From Phragmites australis (Eukaryota; Streptophyta; Magnoliopsida; Poales; Poaceae): DNA of 64,000 bases. The stretch covers positions 34,600,501 to 34,664,500 of the forward strand of contig NC_084927.1 in NCBI RefSeq assembly GCF_958298935.1, written 5' to 3'. The position numbers were made by a program, and so were the translations under genes. Shown here in pieces: positions 1 to 10,600 of this stretch (positions are counted from its first letter, which is position 1; every line of letters starts with the position of its first letter). The notes under the pieces are model-generated. The model was given only the letters and a program-made list of their open reading frames with translations. It made no database searches and was not told where the DNA came from.

Positions 1-844
1 TGAGCCCAATCGGCATGAGTCGCCACGTAACCTAACCGTACTAAACTAGAACTTCTCCGAGCCGATCACACACAGCCGCTTCCAGCTAGAGTCACTGACG
101 ATAGCGCCCGGTACCTGTGCGGTACGCCTGTCAGTGAGAGAGAGGTAGTGATCGGCTCCGGGGCCCCGATTCCTGAAGCGAGTAAATAAGCACCGGAAGA
201 TTCCACGGCCGCGATCCGTTTCTCCGTCGTCGTCTCCTGATTGGCTCCAACCCTGCGGCTTCGTTCGTGCCGTGGAAGCTAGTTTGGCGGGAAGCCTCTT
301 GCTCTCCCGGCGTTTCAGCTCGAGCAATCGGGGTTTGGTCGGTGCTCATCTTGTAGTGGGGGAGTCAAAATTGTCGGGCGTTTTTTTTTCGCCTTTCCTC
401 CGAGGAGTTGGAGATTTCTTGGTGGGAGCAAATTTCTCGCCGCCGCAGCCAATCTGGACTGCTCCAGATCCAGTTTCATTCGATTGTTCGATTTGTGCCG
501 TATTTCGCCTCCCAGAGCCGCGTTAATATATCATCTGTTCGGCTTGCGAAGCAAAGTGCAAGCTGCTCATAAAAATATCATCTTTGGCTCATCTTGAATT
601 CTTGATTTCCTTGATATTTGCTGAAAACGCTCATCTTTTCGAGCCATTGCTGCTCACTTTAGAGCTGCTGATAGCAGTGGTTGGTAAATCCAAATGAGCT
701 CCAACTGAATAACATGAGGTTGAATTAATAAAATATGAGAATTTAAATTTAAAATACAGTATAAATACATAAAACTTGTTAAATCAAAAGAAAAATAGGC
801 TACAAAATATATAAAATTCGTTGAGGTAGAGGTCACGACTCCTC
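1..844. other. Region upstream of the LCAT4 relic
   Basis: The first 540 bases are GC-rich and look like a former promoter and 5' untranslated region of the following LCAT4-like relic. Bases 540-840 are AT-rich. No open frame here has recognisable protein similarity. The LCAT reading frame becomes recognisable only from about base 850, so the true initiator codon of the ancestral gene is either lost or upstream in unrecognisable sequence. Confidence 0.4.
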
Positions 845-1085
845 TTGACCACAACTATAGAGCTCTGGCTGCGGATTCCTAAGGAGCAGGTGCCCTTGGT
901 GGATCCCACCCTTGACCCGGTGCTACTCGTTCCTGGTATTGCCGGCTCCATTCTTGAATCTGTTGATGAGGCTGGAAACAAGGAGAGGGTGTGGGTGCGC
1001 ATCCTTGCCAAGGAGCATGAGTGTTCCGAGAGAAGCTCTAGTCCACGTTTGATGCCTCCATTGGTATGAGCAAGGCTCTTCTCCA

Positions 1086-3962
1086 TCAGTTTGCATATTG
1101 CCGTAATTTAGGTTGAATGGGCTATTATACTTTAAATTCTAACGTTATGAATTGTATTGATTTACTTATTTTTACATGATTGGCAAAAATAAAACGAAAT
1201 GCCTAAGAATGTTGAAGGAAGAACATAGGCTAGACTTTTTTATTAGTAACAAGTAAATACTTTGTTTGGACGTAACAAAAATGAAGGCACGCTTACAAAA
1301 GTCAGCATGGCCTTAAGAGGCAATGGTTATAAAAATAATATCAGCATCTTTTTTTTTTTGGCTTGATAAGCAAAATTACAAATTTAGGTCTCTTCATCAT
1401 GTTTTTCTTCGTTTAGAATTTAGCTCCATCCGCTAGAATGTCCTCGAAGTCCTCATCTTCTGAACAGTATTAAGAGGTTGGGAGAAGGCAAGCGTGAGTA
1501 CATGCAATACTCAGCAAGTGCGGAAAAATATGATATGAAAGATTAAGATAAGAAAAGCTTGACTCATGTTTATTGCATTTATACTATCCTAATCTACGAC
1601 TAAAAAATGACTTAGCAATCCTATTTACTATATGTGACGATACCAACATTAAAGGAACAACTCATCGGATTCTATCCGACTACCAGACTCACCAGATATC
1701 CCATATTCAGCTACCAACTCATCGAGGTACCACCACCCGACTACCCAAAATCAACCATTCAAGATCCTAATCATGAAGAAGTATAAGCCCGCTCTTAACT
1801 GTGAGCATGGCTAATCGATCAGTTTTACACTCTGCAGAGTCTGCACACTTTATCCACGAGTCTTGATCAACCATTTTGCCAGTACCCGTCGGTACCTTAC
1901 ACACTTCCGAGGTGTATGTCGAGAGATCACTACAAGGACTTTACAAGGTGCCTCCAAATCCATAAACACCCACTAAGGTTTCACCGTTAACAGGGATTCT
2001 ATACACTGCAGAGGCCCCTTTTGTGCCACTCAACCGTCCACTGTTACGTACAGAATAAGGAGGACATCCAATTAATCGGTTAGGCCGTATCATATAAGCA
2101 TCGTGGTTGCACTGTTATGCCAGGTTGTATGTCCATGAACCGGTCCTTAAGATCTAAAGCAGTTACTTGCACATTACCTAATGCGCACACAACAACCATA
2201 CTAACCAAACCAACTTGTCTAGATTCCTATGTTGCATGTTGCTACAAAAGATTACCCAAATCAGTTTATGTTGCATAGACCATTAATCAAATTAACATTT
2301 ATCCTACCTAACTTGACAGCACAACTAAGCATTCCTACCCTTGACACCTAACTACAACACTGGCGACAAGGATAATCATGAAAAATACTAATAAACCATA
2401 AACATGAGATTCATATTGGCAAGCATGTATTTAGAAAGTAAAAGACACTTTAACAATAGGATCAATGTAATCAAGGGCACATGCCTTTAGCAGCTGGTTG
2501 CTCAAACTCTTCAAAGATTTGGTCCTGCAATCTCACGTACTACTCGTTTCCTATTGCAACCATGCACACTGGAAACAAGCAAGCACAAACATCTAAGAAA
2601 ATTATACTAAACAGAAGCAAGACGCTATGAAAAGCCTAGTAATGGATAGTACTCACTGCTACGATCGCGTGAGCGCAATAATCGCCTAAAACGGAGCTAT
2701 AACAGAAAAATTATGAAGGTTTAAAGCTACATGGTTTTTTTTTTTGAAAAGAACAAGGGTTAATTTGTAAGAACAAAAAGTTACAAGGCTTATTTGTAAA
2801 ATTCAAAGACCTATATGCAATTAAATAAAACTACAGGGGGATAAAAGTAAAATTTCAAGGACTGAAAAGGATCTTTTTGTGAAAACAGAAAAGTTTGGGA
2901 GCCTAAATGTAAAATTACCAAATTTCAGATAATAACTAATTTATTTTTGAATTGAAAATCCTAATTATTGCGTCAGCAAGCTGACTAGGCTCAAATGAAT
3001 GATGTGGTCGTGCCACGTGGGACGCAGGTGCACGCATGGCATGCACACGTGGTAAGGCTGACTAGGACTATGGTGACACGTGGTGCGATCTTACTAGTCT
3101 GCAAAGAGGTACGGGCTGGTTTAATCGTGGTCGCTCATTTACGATTGGACGACCAAGGGCGAAATGGGAGGTTGGCGGTCGACGACGATAGAAAAGCGAC
3201 GACGCCACCGTGGATTTCGTAGAAGTGTCACCAGCAACACGCGGGAAAGTGCTACGGGGCACTAGGACCTACGGTGAGCGGCGGAAAATGAAGAGAGGTG
3301 CACAGAGATCCTTACCGAGGGCTCGTGACGGCCGGAGAAAGCTCGGAGGTGGCTGGCGACGGAGATCGGAACTCGACAGGATGACGGTCTCGACGGCGGA
3401 GAAACGAAATTGAAGGTCGGCGAAGCTTTCTTAGGGTCCTGCGATGCCAAAGAGGTGGTCAGTGACCTTCAGGGCATAACGGGAAGGGATGACGATAGAT
3501 AGGTGGCGACGGTGATCACCGGAGCTCGGCGGGAAGGGTCGTGCGGCGACGGAGAAGACTCCTCGCGTTCCTGCGAAGCCGATGACGACCTCAAAAATGC
3601 CAGAGAGGGCTCGGCTGCGGCGGTCGACGCTCGGTGGAGCTCTGTGGCCGGCAATGGTGGCTCGGGGTGAATGGGTGGCGGGGCTGAGGGAGAACGGGAG
3701 AACGATGGGGTTGGGGCAGCATTTATAGGCGTGAGGGAGAGCTGGGTGGTTGTGGGATCGTGGGCGCGGACGCAGAGACGAGGACGGCGAAATCAAGTGG
3801 CGCGGTTGCGTGCGGTGTGGGCGAAGCGGAGTGACTGGGATGACAGGCGGGCTCGAGCTGTCAAAGAAAGAGCTAAGGAGTGGGCTGGGCTTTGGTGCGC
3901 GAAGAGATTGGCCGGGCCGGCAAGAAAACGGTCGTCACATTTACTGCATTTTGAATTAACAG
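1086..3962. repeat. Repeat-derived insertion inside the LCAT4 relic (copy A)
   Basis: This interval separates two LCAT4 segments and carries no LCAT exon that I can recognise. Bases about 1430-2200 contain a block with a 'gtgagtaca...actcagcaag' stretch followed by 'acttccgaggtgt' and 'tttcaccgtt' stretches, which recur in diverged form at about 4640-5250. Bases 3140-3960 are GC-rich (CGG/GGC-rich, ORFs without similarity). The composition is what I associate with grass LTR-retrotransposon LTR or untranslated sequence. Termini and target duplication could not be defined, so class assignment is an inference. Confidence 0.45.
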
Positions 3963-4389
3963 ATCATTTGCGATGAAACTGTGTACTACTATCATGGCAT
4001 GATAAGGGAAATGATTAAATGAGGATATCAAGAATAAAAAACGCTATTTGGATTTGGTTATGATTTCCACCAAAGTAACATTGAGTTATGCATTTTGTTC
4101 TTGTTTTCTGTATGTTACCCAGTTTTTTATCCTTTACTGATTGTAAGCCATTCTTTTCTCAGTATATGACATAATTTTTGTGGGTTTGCTCATTCTCTGG
4201 TAATATAAGTTATTTTATCTTTTCCGTCCTTTTGACACCCTTCTTTTCTTCAGGCTTTCAGAAACACTTGACAGGTTTTCCAAAAAGCTGGAGTCAGTAT
4301 ACACAGCTTCTGGGGGAAAAGATCAATCTCATTACTCGTTCAATGGGAGGGTTGCTCGTCAAGTGTTTCATATCCCTTCATAGTGATGT

Positions 4390-5265
4390 GAGTACTTCTC
4401 CACGCATTTTGAATCTTTGCTTTAAATTTGCCATGTTCAGTATCTTGCGCTACATGCTAGGTTATGTGTCGGGACCGGTCTAAGGACAAATTTCTATCCT
4501 TACCGTATATTGAGACAGGACTTGATCTTAATATATGAAGACTTTTATAGATGGTAACAAAATATATTGTCATTATCTTAACTTGAAAAGTCATTCTTAT
4601 AGAGAGGATCTTTGAGGGTTAAAAAGCAAATAAACACCGTACCTAGCGTAGTCTTCTCATCCACAGGCAGTCAATGTAGAGCACCACCTTAGAATCCTTC
4701 ATTCTTAGAGTATTTTCCGACTGAGCAATATGGTTATATCAAGTATGAGTACGTCTCGTACTTCGCAAGTTATAATAAAATATGATATAAAGACATTCAC
4801 AGATAATAAGACAGCGGGGGCTTACTTGCATAAAGACAAAATTTGAATTAAAACATTTAATAAAAATGAAAGTAATTGCTAAAATTAAATAACCTCAATA
4901 GTTGACCCTTTGACCTCAACCGAAGTTGACCACCCTAAACATAGTTTCCACAATCATGAATGACCCATCCAAACAAAGTTTTTCCAAAACAGGGAATTTA
5001 ATCATGTGTGATATTCCTTGGCGCTCATGATCATGGTTGATATATCAGTTTTACACTATATAGTTTTATCCACAAGATGTAATTATCTGTCTTGTCCGTG
5101 TTCGTATAACAATTACACACTTTCGAGGTGTACGGCTAGGATTCTCACTATAAGACATTTACAAAACCTTCTCCCAACAAGTGTCTACCAGCTAAAGTTT
5201 CACTATCGAAGTAACAAATATCCTCAACAACGAAAGTCCCCTCTTACACCTTAATCCCACAAAAA
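4390..5265. repeat. Second, diverged copy of the same repeat family (copy B)
   Basis: The stretch from about 4640 to 5250 repeats the order of motifs seen at about 1430-2200: a 'tatgagtacgtctcgtacttcgcaag' like block, a polyA-rich stretch, 'ttatccacaag', 'cacactttcgaggtgta' and 'agtttcactatcg'. It lies exactly where the LCAT4 exons following SLHSD should be. The two copies differ at many positions, so they are old or belong to different subfamilies. Confidence 0.45.
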
Positions 5266-5691
5266 CTGAGGTGAACCCCAACTTCCACTGGAAAGACACT
5301 CCATTACTACAGATCTGGAGAGAAAAGCTGGATGACAATAGCAAGAAAAATGCCTTGTTAGAGTCGTAGGAGCCAGCTGAAGCAATAAAGATGATCGAAA
5401 AGGCTCTTTCCAAGCATGAGGTGAGTCATTCACATTTCATATTCTGGCACAGTAAAGCTTACATTGATGCCTTTTCTTCTGACAATTAAACTGTCATGGC
5501 AGATCATCTCTGATGGGATGCACGTTCCCTTGCCCCTTAATTTGGATATATTTAAGTGGGCAAAGGAAACTCATGACATTTTATCCAGTACAAAGCTTCC
5601 AGAATCAGTGTAGTTCTACAATATTTACGGGATTGATTTTGACACTCCACAAACTGTTTGGTACTTGCCCATCTGGATAGTTCTGATTTTG

Positions 5692-5710
5692 TGTGTGTGT
5701 GTGTGTGTGC
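5692..5710. repeat. (TG)n microsatellite
   Basis: A short run of about nine TG dinucleotides lies in an intron of the LCAT4 relic. Confidence 0.85.
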
Positions 5711-6730
5711 ATGTACAAAGAACAATCTCCATTGGCCCCAATGATATTAGGTGGGATGATGGGTTTACCCCTGTTCATAAATGGCTCAGTAAATAGGAGT
5801 GGTGGATGTGTCAGATTATAGCATGTTTTTCAGTGTCAAAATACTAGTATCACTACGAATTGTAAACATGTTTTTTCTTTTATATTCTAGAATACAAAAG
5901 ATGTAACAAAGCCCAAACATGCAGGACCATGCGCTAAGGCATGATAAAAACCATCTCTGTGGGATGGCTACTTAGACAGGATGTTCGCAATTTGGATGTG
6001 CTAATAATCTAATACCCATGTCTTTTGCAGCTATGGGAGTGAACATCATCCGATTTCAAATCTCAGTCACCTCTTATATGCTCAGGTTAGTTCTTCCGCT
6101 AATTTTTTTGTGTTCCGTCTTCCGTGTATACCAACCATGTTTCTGGCTTCCTGGAGCAGAACAGATCCCCCTGATATTGTATCTGAGCCATGTTATTTTT
6201 TTTCAGGGAAAATACATCTATGTTGATGGCGATGGATCTCTGTCCCAGCAGAATCAGCGAAGGTATTATTTGTGCTTTGGTTTATTATTGAGAATTCGAA
6301 GGAACCCAATTATTGATATAATTGAGTGGAAACGTTAATTTTGCAGGCAGACGGACTTGATGCAGTGGCAAGAGTTGGGGTTGCTGCTGACCACCGAGGA
6401 ATCATTGCCAGTCGGCATGTGTTCTGGATAGTTCAGCACTGGCTGCACGCTGGAGAACCTGACCCATTCTATGACCCGCTCAACGACTATGTCATCCTCC
6501 CAACAGTCTTTGAGATCGAGAAGCATCGTGAGACACGTGGTGATCTCACGTCAGTAAGAGAGGAATGGGAGATCATCTCCCCCAGCGACGGCAAAACCAT
6601 GAGGCCAGCTGAGCTTCCTCCTATGGTCAGCACGCTGTCCGCAAGTCGTGAGGGCAAGGGTGGCACACTGGAGTCAGCCATGGTGGCCAGGCATAGGGAA
6701 CACGCTGGTAGTGAAGTAGTAAACCTGTAA

Positions 6731-7251
6731 CACAAACTGTAAAGGGGGTGTACATAAGGCCTGGCTAAGAAGTACGTCTGCAGGACTGTAAATATACTGT
6801 CTGTAAAATAAATGTTCGGAACTGAAAAATACGGCGACTGGAATCATGTTTGCAAAGAATGAAAGAGCATCATGTTCGCAATCGGATTATAAGTCCTTCG
6901 CGGAAGGAAGGGATTATAACTTGCTCGTATCTATTGTTGAAATGTTCTTTAGCTTGTCTCAGTCCAGGTGGTAAGGCCTTGTATTTATGCAACTCTAGAT
7001 AGGATATATGCCTTGCAGCATATTCTGCGCTATTCATTTCTTAAGCCGTAAAGGTCGAATGTGTTGCAAAACAGTACGCAGAATATGCGATTTCTTCCAA
7101 TGGATCTAGTTGTCTTGTCTGACATTTGTCATGCTATCTTGGCCTTGCTTCGCTTTGGACTCTGCCATTTCTCCGGATGAAGTTGATTCGTTGAACAAGC
7201 AATTCTTTCTGGCATGATGTTAGGTACAAGTGCAATCTTTGACCCAACTGG
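6731..7251. other. 3' flank of the LCAT4 relic
   Basis: An AATAAA-type hexamer occurs at 6807-6812, about 80 bases past the last relic stop codon, and may be the former polyadenylation signal. Nothing else coding is visible. The interval ends at the target site (ACTGG, 7247-7251) of the following copia element. Confidence 0.4.
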
Positions 7252-7649
7252 TGTTAGCTAAGTCTTGTGCTGTAATTAGATAGAGTTTGTTTCCTTTGTT
7301 TTCGCATTGGATGCGCACGAGCACCAGGATGTGGACGCCGTGCGTGTAGGAGGTAGTGGCCGAGAATAGCTCGCCACGAGCCTGGGCGATCGGGAGTGGA
7401 CGGCGTCGTACGCGTGGGGATGGACGCGCTAGAGCGCGACGTGCGGTCGATCTCCGAGAGCTTTGCTCTCTGTATCTTTCACAGAATAAAAGGAGAATCA
7501 ATAGAACAGAAAAGTAAGTGATTCCAGTGCAGCACCAAACTCGTTCTCTCTCGTGTTTCCAAGTGTTCGCGTGAGTTCCTGAGTTCCTCATCTTCGTCGC
7601 CGAGCTCCTGCTCTCGCCGGTGGCGTGCAACGCCGGCCTAGAGCTGACA
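7252..7649 (+). repeat. Left LTR of the copia element
   Basis: This is a 398-bp direct repeat of 11664-12061 with TGT...ACA ends. It contains an AT-rich 'gaataaaagg' stretch that could serve as promoter or polyadenylation sequence in its second half. Confidence 0.97.
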
Positions 7650-7651
7650 AG

Positions 7652-7663
7652 TGGTATCAGAGC
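7652..7663 (+). promoter_or_regulatory. Primer-binding site (initiator tRNA-Met)
   Basis: TGGTATCAGAGC lies two bases after the left LTR. This is the standard plant copia primer-binding site, complementary to the 3' end of initiator tRNA-Met, used to prime minus-strand cDNA. Confidence 0.95.
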
Positions 7664-7687
7664 CCGCGTTAGGATCCTGCGGCCACC

Positions 7688-10600
7688 ATGGTGTCGCCGA
7701 CGAGACCTCGTGGCCGTACCCCGCCGGGCAGCGACAAGACGGGGCCATCTGCCCACGGCGGAGGCAACACGTCGCCATCGCACTCGCCATCGCGCTCGCC
7801 ATCGCGCCGTCCGCGTCGCTCGCCGTCTCGCCGTTCGCGCACCCGGGACGCAAGACGTCCGCGGGAAGTCATCGTCGAGCGCGTCATCCGGGAGACTGGT
7901 GGCTCCGGCAACTGGCCGCAGCTGACGAAGACTAACTACAATGAGTGGTCGCTGCTGATGAAGCTGAAGCTACAAGCCCGCCACCTGTGGGATGTCGTCG
8001 CGCACGGCGAGGGTGAGTTCCACGACGACCGTACTGCGCTGGAAGCCATTTGTAGCGCGGTTCCACAGGAGATGGTCGCCCCGCTCGCGACGAAGGAGAC
8101 GGCGAAGGACGCCTGGGAAGCCATCAAGACCCTCCGCATCGGCGACGATCGAGTGCGGAAGGCGACAGCGCAGAACCTTCGCGCTGAGTACGAGGCGATC
8201 GCGCTCCGGGACGGCGAGCCGATTGAAGATTTCGCGCTGCGCCTGACTGGGATCGTCCAACGCCTGGCGACGCTTGGCGATCCAGAGGCCGATCACAAGG
8301 TGGTGGCCAAGTACCTGCGTGTTGTGCGCCCGAGGTACAAGCAATTGGTTATCTCCATTGAGACTCTTCTTGATATCTCGCAACTCTCGATCGAGGAGGT
8401 CACTGGGAGATTGAAGGCGGCAGACGACGTCGAGCCCTCCCCGCCTCAAGCTGCCGGCGGCAAATTGCTTCTCACGGAGGAGCAGTGGCTGGAGAGGTAC
8501 AAGAAGAAGGAGACGGAGTCCGGGCGCGGCGGTTCGGGCTCTGGTGGCCGCGGCAAGCGACGCGGGAAGCCGCGCGGTCGCGGCGACGGTAACAGCTCCA
8601 ACGCGCGCGGTGGATCGAGCTCGGGTCGCGCCGGCCAAGACGACGTCTGCAAGCGCTGCGGCAAGAAAGGCCACTGGGCCAAAGACTGCCGTGGCAAGCT
8701 CAAGACGGAGGAGCAGGTCCATGTCGCCCAAGACGACGAGCCCACACTGATGTTTGCTTTTGGGGCAGAGGTCTCTGGTTCGTCTCTCACTCAGCCCCCT
8801 TCTCCACCGTCGCCGACGTCGCTTCGCAGCCGCGATGTCACCACAGCGGCGCCGCGCCAGCTCGAGCTTGTGGAGGCGAAGGTGTTTGCCGCGTTCGACG
8901 CGGCTGAGGACCGGGACCCGAAGCGTTGGGTCCTGGACACCGGCGCCACGAACCATATGACCGGATCCCGCGCCGCCTTCTCCGACCTCGACACCGGCAT
9001 CGTCGGCACGGTGCGGTTCGGCGACGCCTCCGTCGTCAAGATCGAGGGCCGCGGGACCATCCTGTTCGCGTGCAAGAACGGGGAGCACCGCGCCCTCGCC
9101 AATGCGTACTTCATCCCCCGCCTCACTGCGAACATCATCAGCGTCGGGCAGCTCGACGAGGTGGGGTTCCAGGTGCTCGTGGAGGGAGGAGTGATGCGGA
9201 TCCGCGACGAGGAGCACCGCCTGCTCGCCAAGATCCACCGGAGCCCAAGCCGGCTCTACGTGCTCGACGTCGACATCGCTCGGCCGGTGTGCTTGGCAGC
9301 GCACGCCAAGGAGGACGCGTGGCTGTGGCACGCCCGATTTGGGCATGTCAACTTCGGCGCGCTGAGGAAGATGGGACGAGAGGAGCTCGTCCGCGGGATG
9401 CCTCTGCTCAACAAGGTCGAGCAGATGTGCGACGCCTGCCTGGCGGGCAAGCACAGGCGCACACCATTCCCGCAGCGCGCCCTGTCGCGCTCCACGGAGG
9501 TGCTCCAGCTGCTGCACGGCGATCTCTGCGGCCCCATCTCGCCAGCAACGCCGAGCGGAAACCGTTATTTCCTCCTCCTCGTCGACGACTTCTCCCGGTA
9601 CATGTGGATCGCATTGCTTCCCAGCAAGGATGGCGCGGCCACGGCGATCAAGCGTATCCAGGCCGCGGCGGAACGCAAGACAGGCAAGCGGGTCCGTGCA
9701 CTTCGCACGGATCGGGGAGGAGAATTCCTGGCAGGTGACTTTGAGCAGTACTGCGCTGAGCTCGGCGTGCGGCGCGAGCTCACGGCGCCCTACTCGCCCC
9801 AGCAAAACGGCGTTGTCGAGCGACGCAACCAGTCAGTGGTCGGGACTGCTCGGTGTATGCTCAAGGCGAAGCAGCTCCCGGGTGTGTTCTGGGGTGAGGC
9901 GGTCACGACGGCCGTTTACCTGCTCAACCGGTCCTCGTCCAAAAGCATAGGAGGCAAGACCCCCTATGAGCTCTGGACCGGGAGCACGCCGGGAGTTCAG
10001 CACCTGCGCACGTTCGGCTGCGTCGCGCACATGAAGCTGACGACACCGAACCAGAAGAAGCTCGACGACCGGAGCAGGCGCACTATCTTCGTCGGGTACG
10101 AGGCGGGTTCCAAGGCCTATCGCCTGTTCGACCCGTCGACGCGGCGGGTTCACATCAGCCGTGACGTCGCCTTCGACGAGGCCGCTCAGTGGACCTGGGC
10201 GGGAGAACTTGCTGATGCTGCAGATGACTTCAACATCGAGGAGGCCACCGCGGGCTTGCCCCAGGTGGTCACTGTGACTTCGTCGACTACCGCGTCTACA
10301 GCAGCCACGGCGTCCAGCTCGACATCGCCTGCGCGGACGCCCTCGCCTTTGTCGCCGTTCCATGACGTCGCGCTGCAGACTCCTAGCACTCCAGCACAAG
10401 CTGTTGGGCAGGGGCTGGAGTTCGCCACGCCTCTGGGTACCGATGAAGCTGATCTGGATGTCGATCACGATGATGCGCCGCTCCGTTTCCGCAGGGTCGA
10501 CAACGTGCTTGGTCCAGCAACGCCGCCTGGCCTGGCGCATCGGGAGACGACGGAGCAACTGCTAATGGCCAGCGATGTTGAGCCGTCCACGTTCGCCGAA

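Larger units (their letters stand above)
845..6730 (+). pseudogene. Decayed lecithin:cholesterol acyltransferase-like 4 (LCAT4/phospholipase A-type) gene
   Basis: Segments of an LCAT4-like alpha/beta-hydrolase lie in order on the plus strand. They are: the N-terminal part with VLLVPGIAGSIL (about 850-1060); the segment around FGFGYDF (3963-4079); the lipase-serine segment with SMGG (4255-4387); a segment with LLQIWREK (about 5270-5420); one with ISDGMHVPLPLNLDIF (about 5505-5660); YGSEHHPISNLSHLLYAQ (6031-6085); GKYIYVDGDGS (6207-6239); and a long C-terminal exon (about 6347-6730) ending VNL-stop. In-frame stops occur at 1039-1041, 4020-4022, 4035-4037, 5367-5369 and 5611-5613. Reading-frame shifts occur near 1022, 4312-4321 and 6236-6242. 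The His before the catalytic Ser is Arg (CGT, 4337-4339). The parts of the family between the N-terminal and FGFGYDF segments, and after SLHSD, are missing where repeats now sit. Intact relatives are soluble plant phospholipases/acyltransferases. The last exon is still open. Confidence 0.87.

Noticed and set aside
3140..3960. Several 60-121 codon ORFs in a GC-rich block
   Set aside because: They overlap on both strands without similarity and fit repeat-derived GC-rich sequence inserted in the LCAT4 relic.
7970..9805. 611-codon open frame antisense to the copia polyprotein
   Set aside because: It is a shadow of the GC-rich, codon-biased sense ORF and shows no domain. The sense frame carries all copia motifs.
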